Below, piece by piece: positions 21,749 to 32,915 of a stretch of 64,000 nt of DNA. The notes under the pieces are model-generated. The model was not told the DNA's origin and did not search any database. It worked only from the letters and a program-made list of their open reading frames with translations. A program made the position numbers and the translations under genes. The stretch comes from Glaciozyma antarctica PI12 (taxonomy: Eukaryota > Basidiomycota > Microbotryomycetes > Kriegeriales > Camptobasidiaceae), in NCBI GenBank assembly GCA_002917775.1, contig KZ627161.1:1536381-1600380 (forward strand), read 5' to 3'. The first letter of the stretch is position 1. Every line of letters starts with the position of its first letter.

Positions 21749-23133
21749 TCACTTGGGCCCAATAACGAGGGTCACGACCTCCCCAGCCCCCGAGCACTTG
21801 ACGCTCACGACACCCTTCTCGGCATCGTTACTCGCCTCGACCCCCGCTTCCCCGACGGAAACCTGCACACCATCTTTGTACATCCGCTTCGTGTCGTAGC
21901 GAACCTTGAAAGCGGCATCCTGAACGGTCGTGAACGAGAGACGGTACTCGAGAGGTCCAGCGTCCCCTGCGGTGGCCCCCGGGTCGGAGAAGGTCTCGGT
22001 TTGGAAGATGACGGTGGGAGCGGAGGAGTCCTTAGGCAGGAGGGCGTAAGGTGCGTGACCGACTGGAGAAGAACGGGGTTAGGGATGGAGAGGCGACGCG
22101 AGGGAAGGACGTACCCTCGTAGTAGGTGTCGCGAGCTCGTCCAGTGCAAAGAGGCGTCTCGGTGGCAATCATGTTGACCATCATCATGGGCATGCTTCCG
22201 TTCAGAGCGACTTTGACGACGTAGGTGACCTTGAGGCCGTTGCCTTGAGGCCTGCGAAGCTGCGTCAGAGAAGGTTTGCTTCGCTGGAGGGGAACGACGT
22301 ACAGCAGCTGCCATCCAGAGACGGTGAGAGTCGCGCGAGTCTTTCCAGACTGCTCTGGCGCAAGATCGGGCTCAGGAACAGAGGTCTGGATGATCAAAAA
22401 TCTCCTTGTTCAATTCTGGGGAGCGAATGTTGGTTTGGACTGCGTCGACGGCATCAGCTTCGGAGTGCAAGGTGTCCTGAAAGAACTTACCACCAGAGAT
22501 ATCGCGAGGGTATACCAGGTAGCCCATCCCCTTCATCTCGGAGTAGAAGGAGTAGCTCAACTGCGAATAGCTGCGACGGCGAAGCGGGTCAGCGAGCACC
22601 CATTTCCCCTCCAGGATTCCAACCACGTACCGAGAAATCATGTGGCCGTTCTCGAAGCGAGGATCCCACTTCTTGCGTAGACCAGGAAGGGAGATAACAG
22701 CGAGGAACTGGTTGCATGGGGAAGTACGGTCAGCTGAGCTCGAGTCCGCACGGGTACCGATGCGCCTCACCTCCTCAGACGTAACGCCCTCAACAAGAGT
22801 CTCTCCCTTGACAGTAGGAACCGCGTCTGTAGAACAGAGAACCCATCAGCTCCCCCTTTCGAGCTCCGTTTGAACGCGGATCAGCCTACAGGCGTTCTGC
22901 GAACGACGAACGCCGTCAGCAACGATCGTAGCTTCCGATAGCGCTGAACGTACCTCAGGATCAGGCTTCTTGTAGAGCTGAACTCCCTCCCGTTCGCCGT
23001 GGTCCTCCCAGCCCTCGTTAGACGCCAATTCGGCGAGGAAGAGCTCCTTCGCCGTCTCGACGAGAGCGGCGTGCGGCCCCTCTGTGGGGTAGTCTGGGAC
23101 GGCGGGGTGGACGGGATGAGCTACTGGTGCCAT
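21749..23133 (-). CDS. START-domain lipid-binding protein
   Basis: A START-type lipid transfer/binding protein. ATG 23133-23131 opens MAPVAHPVHPAVPDYP. The START core runs EGVQLYKKPDPENAYAVP, LPGLRKKWDPRFENGHMIS, SYSFYSEMKGMGYLVYPRD, then KVTYVVKVALNGSMPMMMVN and a C-terminal beta tail ending VVTLVIGPK. The pattern K-WD-x-F-E-NG is typical of the START pocket entrance. The first exon is 23133-22954, the second only 7 nt (22890-22896), the third 22826-22771. The small exon restores both frame and the conserved P-x-A-Y-A-V-P motif. No signal peptide or membrane segment is visible, so it is probably cytosolic. The bound lipid cannot be told. The stop is TGA 21751-21749. Confidence 0.8.
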
Positions 23134-23429
23134 TGTTGTGGTCGTAGCGGTTGCTGGAAGAGAGCCAAGCTGTCGACGGCGACTTGGGGCGGCGACGGCA
23201 ATTCGAGACGTCGGTCGCGTGGTTGAATAGGGGCTTCCTCTCCTCCTCTCCTTCGACTACTAAAACCTGAGATACTTGCTAAACATGCGTACGGAGGTGC
23301 AGAGATAGGCAAAAGCGAGCGTAGGTATAAAATACGGGGGTGTCTGCTAAAAAAGATATGGGGTATTGTACAAGTCGTCGAGGGAGAGTAGGTCCACCTC
23401 GCAACCAAGCTCGAGCGAAACGACGTCGA

Positions 23430-26400
23430 CTACTCCCTCCTTGAGCTAATCCACTGCTGCGACTTTCCGACCGTCCAAAGCGAGTGATCCGCCGTCCAGA
23501 ACAGCCTCTCCGTCGCCGTCCTCGCCGTGATGCTCGACTGATCACGGAGAACGACCGCCTGTTGCGCCGCAAAGTTGCGATAATTCGAATCAAACTGCTC
23601 GCGGTTCGCGCAGCCCTCGAGGACCGTGCCGACGTCTTCGGAGCAGGCGAGGAGGGTGGTATGCGCGACGGCGTGGGCGGTGAGGTACGAGGTGCGGCTG
23701 CCTGAACGAGAGGCTTGAGTGAGGGAGGCGGCGATGGTGGAGATGATGCGCTTCGTCTCCTGGAGAAGTCGTTTCGCCTGGGCGTCGTTCCTGCGCGACA
23801 CTGCGAAAAAGCGAGGTCAGACATGTCGAGGGAACGAAAAAGACGAGCAGAACGTACTGAGGAGTAGCGTCCGAGTGAGCATGTCGGAGCACAGGAGCTC
23901 CATTCGCCTGCGAACGATTTCGGGTGCCGATGCGAGAGGAGAGCGACTGCCGGTGGGCGACTGGAGGAATGAGAGATGACAGTGATGAGGTCAGGGCGAA
24001 TGATTGAGACGGCTGATGTTCTTGCCGGCAGCGGGGTCGCGGTACGCGGCGTTGACCTGAAGGCGAGCTCGAGTCAGTTGAGCTTCGCAGTCACGATGCG
24101 GAGAAGTACACACCTCGAAAAGCGGGACCTCGTCCGGCATTCCGTCGTACTCGTCCTCGTAGAAGTTCGCAGGCTGATACTCGTCCAGAGCCGAAGGATT
24201 GAGCCCAACCTTGGAGAGGAAGAAGGCGTCCGTAGCGGTGCTGAACGTCGGAGGCTCGCTGCGCTCGTGGTTCGACTGCCCAAACGAATCGCCGTACCCC
24301 GCGAGGGACATCTCAACCTCCACGAGAAGGTCCTTCTTCATCCCGTACCGCAGCTCGCCGATATCGATATCGACGTCCTTGCCCTCGCTCGAAACGACCG
24401 CGCCAGGCGTCCCCGACACCTTTCTGATCCTGAACCAGCGACGCTCAGGGACGGAGATGTGGATCTTGACGTTCGTCGCGGCGATTGAGAGGATACCGCC
24501 GATGCATCCAGCGAGGGCGTCGCGAAGGTCGTCTGCGAGATTTCGCTCGAGTCAGCCGGAAGTCGGAGAACGATGGAGGACGAGCTACGCACAGAACTCC
24601 TTGACGAAGGTGTAGCTCCCACCAGTGTGATTGGAGAGCAGCCAGAGCGAAGACGGATCGTGCGAGCGTCCCCAGCCGATAGCGTGAATCGGAACGCTGG
24701 GGAGACAACGTCGTCAGTTTTGTGTCGAGGAGCGAGGGGAGAAGAAACGTACTTGGCGGCTTCGGCTCGAGCCATGACGAGATCCATCTGCTGCTTCTGG
24801 GCGCCGTCCTTGCCGTCGTTCATGAGGACCATGCCCGTGAGCGCGCTCTTGTGCTGCAGAAAGAACGAATCAGCAACAGTCTTCGCAGCACGAACGGGAT
24901 CAAGCCGGGACGTACCTTGCGCTGCAGAACGATATCGAGCGCCAGGTTAACAGCCGTAACGACGTTGACCCTCTCCTCCTTATGCTCGATCATCCCCTTT
25001 CCTTCCCCACTCCCTCCAAGCTCATTCACAATCGCCTCAAGCCTCTTCCTCCCCTCCGATTTCCCCAACGCAATGAACGGTGTCTTGCGAAGGACGCCAC
25101 GCGTTCCGTCCCCAGCGGAGAAGGTGACGATCGAGAGGCGAGTGCGGGGACCGATGGATTGGAGGATGAAGTCGAGCGAGGACTTGATGATGCCGAGCTT
25201 GAGGGAGGTCGGTCCGGAGGCGGGGACGGAGAGGATGAGCATAAGGTCGAGAGGCGTAAAATCGCGAGGGCCGAGAGAGGGGGTAGGGAGGAAATGGAGG
25301 GGGAGCGACGAGGAGGTCGAGGAGGTGTAGGTCGAGGCGCGAGGGGAGGAATGGTTGAAGTGGTGAAGATCGCGCGAATCCTCCTCGTGGATGATCGTCG
25401 AGAGGGGAGCGGTGCTGCTCGTCGTGCGCGTGTACCCGCTGAAGGCGGAAGAGCGCGTCGCCGACCTGACCGACCCCTCCGAGGCGTTCGAATACTCGCT
25501 GCCGTGAATCGAGTCGTGCGAAGGCGATCCGACCATTCCTCGCGCGCGACCCATCCCTGCACTCCGAGCGGGCGGAGGGGCGGAGAAAGCGTTGGGCGCG
25601 TTGACGAGGGCTTCGATCTGCGACTTCCAGATGTCGAGACTCGTCTTCTCCTTGAACGTCATGACGAATTCGTCGAGGGCATCGTCCGACATCATGATGG
25701 TGAGGGAGAGGTCGCCGTCTTGCGAAGTATCGATGATGGTGCGGATGTGGCGAACGTAAACGCGGCCTTTGAGGCGGAGTCGGTCGCTGGGACCAGAGAT
25801 TCCGTCGACGATCTTGCCGGTAAGACCTTTGCGCTTGTCGTCCGTGACGCAGAGAATCGCCTCCTCGAACAACTGCGAGGAGAATAACGTCAGCGACGAA
25901 CCTGCGAAAATGAGGAAGAAAGCCGCACGTAGACGAGGAACTCGCGGACGTTCTTCTCCTTGCGAACGTGAATGTAGTCATAGAGCTTGAGAAAGCCGAA
26001 CTCATCGGGCGAGTGACCTTTCCAGTCGGCCATGCGATTCTGAAGGTCGTCGACGACGGCTGCGAAAGGGTTCGCGACGGGGCCGGAGGCAGTCGAGATC
26101 GTCGCAGCGGCGGTGGAGCCGTACGCGTAGGCCGAATAGATGGAGGAGTTCGAGGCGGCGGGAGAGGTAGGACGAGGGGGTTTACTGTACGGATCGGAGC
26201 GTGCTGAAGGTGCTAAGCTCCTCGTCGAATGCGCCTGGCCGTAGGGATCCGACTGAGTCGAAAGCGTGGCCCTCGTCCGTCCTCCTCCGTAGGCCTCCTC
26301 GCGATCCCGCTGCTCGCTCTGCTCCGACGGAGGGGTAGGCGTATGCCAGCGACTCGGCATCTCGATCGTGACCATGCAAGTGAGGTTCTGCTTTTTGTCG

Positions 26401-27685
26401 CGCTCCGCACTGCGCGTGATCGAGGCGTGCTCGGCGCGAACGGTGATGATGGGCTTGACGATGTCCCAGCTGAGCGACTGTCCTCCTCCGTTCGACCCCG
26501 ACGAGCTCCCAGGTCCCTTCATCGTGTCCGCGCTCCCTCGTCGACCGCCAGTGACGGTACTGCTCGTGCTCCCCGTCCCCGTGCTTCCTCGGGTGCGATC
26601 CGAGGCCGAAGGAGGGAGAGAGCTGGGATAGGTGCCGACTGGGATGTGGACGAGGTCGTCGTCGTCCTCCGGGTCGTGGTGAGATCCGCCGTGAGTGCGG
26701 TGCGAGACGGAGCGCATTTTGTGAGTGTCGGATCCAGGCGTCGTTTGGGTTCCGGAGAGCATCGCAAACTCTGTCAAGGAGCCAAAAGGTCAGAGCGCTC
26801 CCGAAAGAGAGATTGCGAGAGGGGCGCACTGTTCTTCCTCCCCGGACCCTCAACCTCATGTCCCAACTACATGTCCCTGCGACAGACTCCACACAATCCC
26901 AAAGATCCGGGCTTGTTCCTCGCTCGCATGACGCCGCCGTAGACCGCTTCGAAGCACGCTTCATCTGTTAGTCGATTAGTAGATTAGCACCGCCGCAGAG
27001 AGCACGCACGCGCACTTGAGTCAAGGAAGAGGGACTCACGAAGACGATGGCCGCATTGAGGAACGATATGAGGCTTCTCGCCTTGCAGCCGAAGCGAGAG
27101 AGACTCGAGACAAACGGGACAGGTGGGGTCGTCGTCCGGATCCCCGTCCACCACTGCGCAAGGCATGACGCACCTCGAATCAGCTCTCCCTTCCACTCCC
27201 CCAGCTCCCTTGATCAACAACGCACCTGAGGATGGCATGAAGGACCCATAAGGATGAGAGAGAGGCGGAGCTGACGAGCTCGTGCCGCGAAAGTCGGACT
27301 GGGAATGCGACGAGTGGAGGTTGGATGAACCTTTGCCGGTAAAAGAGGGAGGTTGTTGGTGGCGTACCGAGTCGCGCATAGGAGAGGAGGGACTGTGGGA
27401 TCTTGAGGAGGTCGAGGAGGGGCCTGAGGAGGAGAGGGAAGGTGTGCGGCCTAGGGAGAAGCCAGGGGAGGTCGAGGTGTCGCCAACCTTGAGTCGCGCG
27501 GTGGTGCTGGACTTGGGCGGTCTCTCTGAAGGTGGTGGTTGGATAGAGGAGGAGAAGTGGGAGTGGGAGAAGAGCGAGAGGAATCCCTTGGAGCTCGTCC
27601 CCTTCTTGGAGGAGGAGGGTCCGGCCTTAGCGTCGTCGGGGAAGAGAGGGTTCGTGTACCGCGTTCCTTCGTCCCTGTTGCTCAT
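23430..27685 (-). CDS. RING - PH - VWA domain protein (Far1/Ste5-like architecture)
   Basis: Domains in order: Ser-rich N-terminus; RING-H2 finger (CPVCLESLSLR, then CGHRLHEACF, then CGVC, about 27130-26880); disordered linker; a PH-like domain (RVYVRHIRTIIDTSQDGDLS to EKTSLDIWKSQIEALV, about 25800-25600); a von Willebrand A domain (LMLILSVPASGPTSLKLGI, RLSIVTFSAGDGTRG, VPIHAIGWGRSHDPSSLWLL, about 25240-24560); a VWA-associated beta region; C-terminal helices ending at 23430. RING, PH and VWA in this order is the architecture of the yeast pheromone scaffolds Ste5 and Far1 and of the 'von Willebrand RING finger' proteins of other fungi. The start is ATG 27685. Frame is kept by GT-AG introns except just after the RING, where the frame runs into TAG at 26869-26867 unless an 8-nt exon is used. 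A mating or MAP-kinase scaffold role is inference. Confidence 0.75.
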
Positions 27686-29032
27686 CCTGCTCAAAACCAA
27701 CAGCTCCGTCAGCTTGCTCCCCCACCGTCGCTGCTCCCTCGACCTCGTCGCCCTCCTGAATCTCCCCCTGTCCCGCGTCCTGCTCCCTCCTGCGCGCCGA
27801 ATCGGGACTCACTTGGTGGTCGACCTGCTCGGCGAGGCCCCTTGGGCAGCTTGAAGAGGGATTGCAGGGGAGGGTGAGTGAAGGAGGAGGCGAAGGGACT
27901 TGCCTGGTGGTCGAGAACAAAAAGGTTGGGCGTCTTCAAGACAAAGGGAACTCCGCTGTCTCTGCGTTTTCCTTGAGTGCCACCTCTTCTCCTTAGGTAG
28001 AATCCTTCGCCAACTGCTGCGCGTTCTGCTCCTTCCTCGTCTTCAACTCGCCCCTGTCCCCGGGGAGCTAGGAACGAGACGATGGCCGGCCAAAGCGGCG
28101 CATTTGCGGCCTCTCTCCCTCGACATGAACGCGACCTCAGCTGAGCGCTAATCGAGATCCCAGAACAGATGTCTATCTAGGTGATAACTATAAGCCCGTG
28201 ACGGCTCACCGAACGGAACGGGGATTCGGCGCACCAACCACTCCCGTACCTCCCCAACAGGCGATCCCTCTCACCTGACAGCACCTGCGACCCAACCTTG
28301 TCTCGCGCCGATGAGCTCCTTTTCGAGCCTGTTTCGATGCATCGACTACCACCTCTGCAAATCTCGAAATACGCGAATCTCCCTCCCGGGTGTCCCCAGC
28401 TTGGCGTCAAAGAGGCTTTTACTATTAACGTACGTTCGTCGCGAATTCGTGTGCGCGTAAGGCAGTACTTCTCAGCAGCCAACGCGGCGGCTTGCTTGGT
28501 AGTTCCTTGGTTCTCTCTCAGCAACCTCTCCTCAAGCGATGACCGATGGCTTCGAATAAAGTGCTCGCGGGTCCACTTCGTTGACGTTTTCTTGAAGTCG
28601 GGGCAACACTAGTCCCACTGCTGAACGAGCGCTCCCTTCCAGCAAACTGTCCAATAGGCGATTAGACTTACCCCGCACTCGCTTCGCACGCACTAAACTG
28701 GGGAACTTTTCTCGCTCTCTGGCGCCTCACGAAGCAGGCCGCTCTGGTGCCTTGCGTACACGGTGTTGAAGAGGATTTCTCTGTTGGAATCACTTGGGAT
28801 CTGCTCGAACAGCGCGAGCGGAAAAAGGGTCGGACGATCTTATCCTCGCAAACCTGGCTCGATGATTGGTCAATCGAAAACGCAGGTGACTCCACTCCTC
28901 CTCACCGTCATTAACGTGTTCGCCCAGAGTGGATGAGATCAGTCGTTCAGTCGAACCAGCCACCTTTTTGAGCTACTGCCTCTCTCTCTCCTCCCCTTCC
29001 CGCTCAACCTTCAAATCCCAACTCGCCCAAGA
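27686..29032. other. Gene-free interval (about 1.35 kb) between divergent genes
   Basis: The longest stretch without a supported gene. It must hold the 5' leaders and promoters of the RING-PH-VWA gene (leftward) and the secreted-protein gene (rightward). A Pro/Glu-rich open frame at 27627-27920 (-) could be a 5' leader exon of the RING-PH-VWA gene, but it lacks a good ATG. Other frames (such as 28298-28612, +) show no recognisable motif. No tRNA fold or transposon remnant was seen. Confidence 0.6.
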
Positions 29033-30312
29033 ATGCAGCTCCAACTCCTCGGCCTCCTCCTCGCAGGCGCAACCGCCTCTCTCGCTCAGCGCCCCGCTGA
29101 GACGTCGATCTGCGACTTCTACACGCGAGTCTATAGCGGCTCAACGTCGACGACGACCTTTGCTAACGAGTTCTCGCTTCGCAGTGGAGCCCTCCTCATG
29201 AACAACACGGCCGCCAACCAGATGACCCTGCTCACCCTCCTCGTCAACACCGCTGTCATTGGTTCGTCTAGCTTGGGTCTGACCCCACGCGGTTCAACCG
29301 CTGATGCCTCCCCTCACAGGAAACTACTCCGAGATCAACGAAGGCGTCGTCGTTCCTGGTATCCTCAACCCCAACGGTACTTTCAACGGAACCGACGTAC
29401 GTACCGATTTCGCCGTGGAGAATAGCGCCGCTGACCTTGACGTTCCAGGTCAACCTTGTTCCCTACTTCTCGGGAGAGCTCGCTTCCACCAACACTGGTG
29501 GAGCTCTCGGAGAGGGTGTCAACTTCCTCGACGGTGGAGGAGCCGCTCCCCTTCTCGAGAACATGCCCGCCGAGGACAACACCTCGAGGCAATAGTGAGT
29601 TGACCGCCGGCGATCTTTGCGAGATTAAAGCTAACTTCCTCTCCTCGATCCAGCGCTCTCCTCACTCACCTCTACTCGTACTTCGGTGTCCTGCTCGGAT
29701 GCACGATGGTCGGCGAGGCTGATTTCCCCGCGTACGCTGGAGACCTCAACAGTGAGCCTTTTTCTTCTCCTCGCCGGTTGTCTCGGTTCGTCGCTGACTC
29801 TCTCCTCTCTTAGTGTACGAGGTCCACAAGTTCATGGTCCTCAGCTCTGCCGAGATGGGTTACTTCATCACCCAGGTTCGTCGTCGCTGCCCTCGTTGCC
29901 TCATCTCCAGAAAGCTAATCTCCCCGAACCGCAGGTCGCTCTCTCCGCCGCCTCCTTCGGTGTCGCTGAGGCAGACATCGCCGCCGCCGGAGACGCCCTC
30001 AACGGTGCCTTTAACAACCGCTGCGGAGCCGCCATTGCCGTCGTCCCCGACACCGATCCCGTCTTCCAGTCCATGTGCACCGCCGAGGACTGCCCTCTCG
30101 CCCCCGACGGCGTTTGCGACGCCCAGGCTCTCATCGCCGCTCCCCTCCCCGCGGCCGCTGCTACCGGAACCGCTACCGGATCCATGACCGGAACCGCTAC
30201 GGGAACCGCCGGAACTGCCGCACCCACCACCACCGCCGCCACCGGAGGAGCTATCCAGGCTTCCGCATCCGTTGGAGCCCTCCTCTTCGGACTCTTTGCC
30301 GCTCTCTTCTAG
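29033..30312 (+). CDS. Secreted, GPI-anchored-type conserved fungal protein with globin-like C-terminal half
   Basis: A signal peptide (MQLQLLGLLLAGATASLAQR) begins at ATG 29033. A C-terminal Ala/Thr/Gly-rich spacer and hydrophobic tail (SASVGALLFGLFAALF, stop 30312) suggest a GPI anchor. The mature core, CDFYTGALLMNNTAANQMTL, GVVVPGILNPNGTFNGTDVN and NFLDGGGAAPLLENMPAED, matches a secreted family I recall from many fungi, with no function known to me. The segment MYEVHKFMVLSSAEMGYFI followed by SAASFGVAEADIAAAGDAL resembles the F-H helices of group 1 truncated globins, with VH as a candidate proximal His. Six introns are placed by phase. The first (29125-29184) starts GCGAGT, a GC donor, and is open in frame. 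Cys pairs near the end (NRCGAA, MCTAEDCPL) could form disulfides. Confidence 0.75.
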
Positions 30313-30863
30313 TGCGTCCTCTCTCGTCTCTTGCGTTGATCCGTCGCTGACCGCTCCCCTCGCAGAATTAAGGACCTTTGAACCGAAATCTGAACTCCCT
30401 CCAAACCCCTTCCTCCCTCAATTATTGAAATCCTAATATTATTGTTGACCCCCTTCGCTCTCGTCGTTTCCAAGCCCTTCTGCTTCTTCCCTCCAAACCG
30501 TTTTTCGAAGCGAGACGAAGTGACCAAGTAGGAAGAATCGCACCTCCCTGCGAAGGGACAAGAGCGTGGGAGACTTCGAACTCGGCGCCGGTCGAATTTT
30601 TTCGTCGCGCGCCTGTCTTGCTCCTGAAGTTTTCAACGCGATGCTAACGATATGCCCACGACGTGGAGGAGAGCCGCAGAGTTCAAGCGAGAGACTGTAA
30701 AGCTCTTCTTTATAAGACGAGGTCAGCTCCTGCCCGTCAGGCCCTCTTTGAGAGGTGTGCTCGAGCTCGTCCGTGGAAGAGCGACATCGCCTCTAACTCT
30801 CGTTCTTTCGTACCCCAGGAAACTCTGTGATGCAAAAAAGAGACACGACACTTGTACCAAACC
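30313..30863. other. 3' region between convergent genes (551 bp)
   Basis: Between the stop of the secreted-protein gene and the predicted last exon of the SYLF gene. An AATTATTGAAATCCTAATATTATTG stretch near 30419-30445 is the AT-richest spot and may carry cleavage and polyadenylation signals. I see no gene in it. Confidence 0.4.
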
Positions 30864-32915
30864 CTAAGCCACGTTCTGCTCCTTCTTGCTTCTTCCCACT
30901 TCTTCCCACTTCTCCTTCCCCTCCTCCGCCGACCCCTCCCTCTCCCCCTCCCTCTCCTCAACCTCCTCACGCTCGACCCTCTGACTCCTCCGAGGCGGCA
31001 CCACCGGCTTCTCCTCGCTCCTCCTCCCCTCCTCCGGCGGGCACTCAACGACCTCCTCCAACTTCTCCCCCGCCATGAGCTCCTTGCTCTCTCTCTTCTC
31101 CTCCCTACTTACCCTTTTCTCGTCTGCGTCCCTGCGTCCGTGCTCGTCGGCAACGGTGGCGCGCGGTGCGGTAGTGGTGGCGACGCGGGACCATCGAGTG
31201 AGAGAGGGTAGATCGACGAGCTCGCGCTCTCCAGCGCCGGCGACCCCGCAGAAAGCGAAGGAGTAGAGAGTAGTTCAAGCTCCTGTCCCGTAAGGAGTCT
31301 CGAATCTTGTGCGCGTCTCAAGGCGTTGATAGACGGATCTTCTATCCCGAAGTCCCGCATCCTTTCCTCCATCTCTGCGCGCGCGACGAGGTCCTCCGAA
31401 TCGAGTTCTTCGGGTGGGAGACGGCGCGCGTCGAGGGTTTCGGAGGGGGAGGCGCCGAGGGGGATTAGCGAGGGGCGGTAGTCCTTTCCTGTGTGGAATG
31501 GGTGAGCGGAGGATGGGGTGAGGGAGGAGGAGAGTACCTTCGGCGGCGCGGATCGTCTCGTGTAGGCCTTCGCACCAGTACGGAGGGCGGACGTCCCCGT
31601 CGAGGATCTCGGCGGCAGTGACGAGGACGCCGTAGGATCGACTGCGCACGAGTCAGCCAGCCCTCGACGACGGGGCGAACGAGACGTACGCGTTCTCCTC
31701 GTTTCGTTCGACGAGGATTTGGCCGTTGACTTGTAGGCCTGCGAACAGGCCCTTGCTCTTGACGTACGCCCATACCGGTGCCAAGTTCGCTCCGCTTTCG
31801 ATCGTAAAGCCGTTCCCAACAGGTCCTGGAGTACAACGAACGGTCAGCTCCTTCACTCGTGCCGTGCTGCGTTCGGCAGACCTGCTGCGATGGACATTTC
31901 GCCCCCCAAAGTAACCCTCGGACGCGTAAACGACTCGACCGCGGCGTCCGTTCGTAGGATGAGAACCTGGCAAATGAGCGTTAGCTTGAACGCAGCTAAA
32001 GGTAGCCAAAGAGACACACGACGTCGTAGATATCAGCGCCGGCCTAGTTCACGCGTCAGCTCCCCATTCCTCCGCCAGTCGCCGTGAGACTCACGAGGAA
32101 GCCCACGCCGATAGTATGCAGAAGAACTCCAGATGGCGCCGACCAGTCTGTAGGAAGCGCGTCAGCTCCACTGCCTGTCCATCTCCCTTTACGCAACTCA
32201 CTCCCATCAGGAAGGCGAGCCATTACAACACCAGATCCGGTCGCTAGGGAGGCGAGGAATCCCGTTCGGAAGACCGTGAAGATCTGTTCCAGACGGATAA
32301 TCAGCTTGCAACCTCTCTCCTGGAAGCAAGGTGCTCACTGCAAGCCCGTGACAGTTGGCGACGACCTGATCAGGGGGTCAGCATCTCCCCACTCGCGAGA
32401 GCTCATCGAGGACTCACAGAAGAGGGAATCTTCTTGATGACCTTTTGCCGCTTCTTCTTATCCGCCAGGGTCTCTTGAGGGAGCTCAGCGGTGTTCACTA
32501 AGGAAGGGGTGAGCTCGGAGATCCACTCCTCCCTCAGCCCAAAGACGCACTTGTAAAGGTTCTGAGGATGCGAGCAGCTGCGACGAGCCGTATACATCAG
32601 CTTAAGCTCCAGCTACACCGTGCAGGCGCCTCACCCTTGGTGCATTCCACGTCCAAGCTCGTCGGATAGAAGCTCTCCGTCCCAATCTGGGCGAGCGGAT
32701 CAGCTGCCACACCCTCCTGACGCCTCGCAGCTCTTACGCCTACACACCTTAGCCGTCTGCGTATTTGTCCATCCTCCTACGCTATCGGCAGCGCGATAGA
32801 TCCCACCCCAGGCGCTCCCTCCGAGGGCGGAAGCTCGGCCCCAGAGGGTCTTGGGAGCTGGAGGGGGTGGTGGAAGAGCGGAGGGTCTCCGTGGAGGGGG
32901 CGGGAAGTGGCTCAT
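30864..32915 (-). CDS. SYLF-domain (Ysc84/SH3YL1-type) protein
   Basis: The SYLF domain binds phosphoinositides and, in Ysc84/Lsb3/SH3YL1, actin at endocytic sites. The start is ATG 32915 with a Pro-rich leader (MSHFPPPPRRPSALPPPPP). Diagnostic SYLF motifs follow: FYPTSLDVECTKAARILRTF, KKIPSSVVANCHGLAIFTVF, FLASLATGSGVVMARLPDGS, APSGVLLHTIGVGFLAGADI and LAPVWAYVKSKGLFAGLQ, then the C-terminal LVTAAEILDGDVRPP part. About ten introns, all in phase. There is no SH3 domain, unlike budding-yeast Lsb3/Ysc84. The frame meets TAA at 31111-31109, but that stop is created by a perfect GTAAGT donor. Splicing to a CAG/GAG acceptor downstream would add an acidic tail with KPVVPPRR and end at 30864. If the intron is retained the CDS ends at 31109. 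Confidence 0.75.

Noticed and set aside
24982-25887. 301-codon plus-strand frame and the 322-codon minus frame at 25037-26005
   Set aside because: Both overlap the PH/VWA coding frame, which carries real domain motifs; these two have none.
28298-28612. 104-codon plus-strand frame in the long intergenic region
   Set aside because: No motif, no splice support; probably chance.
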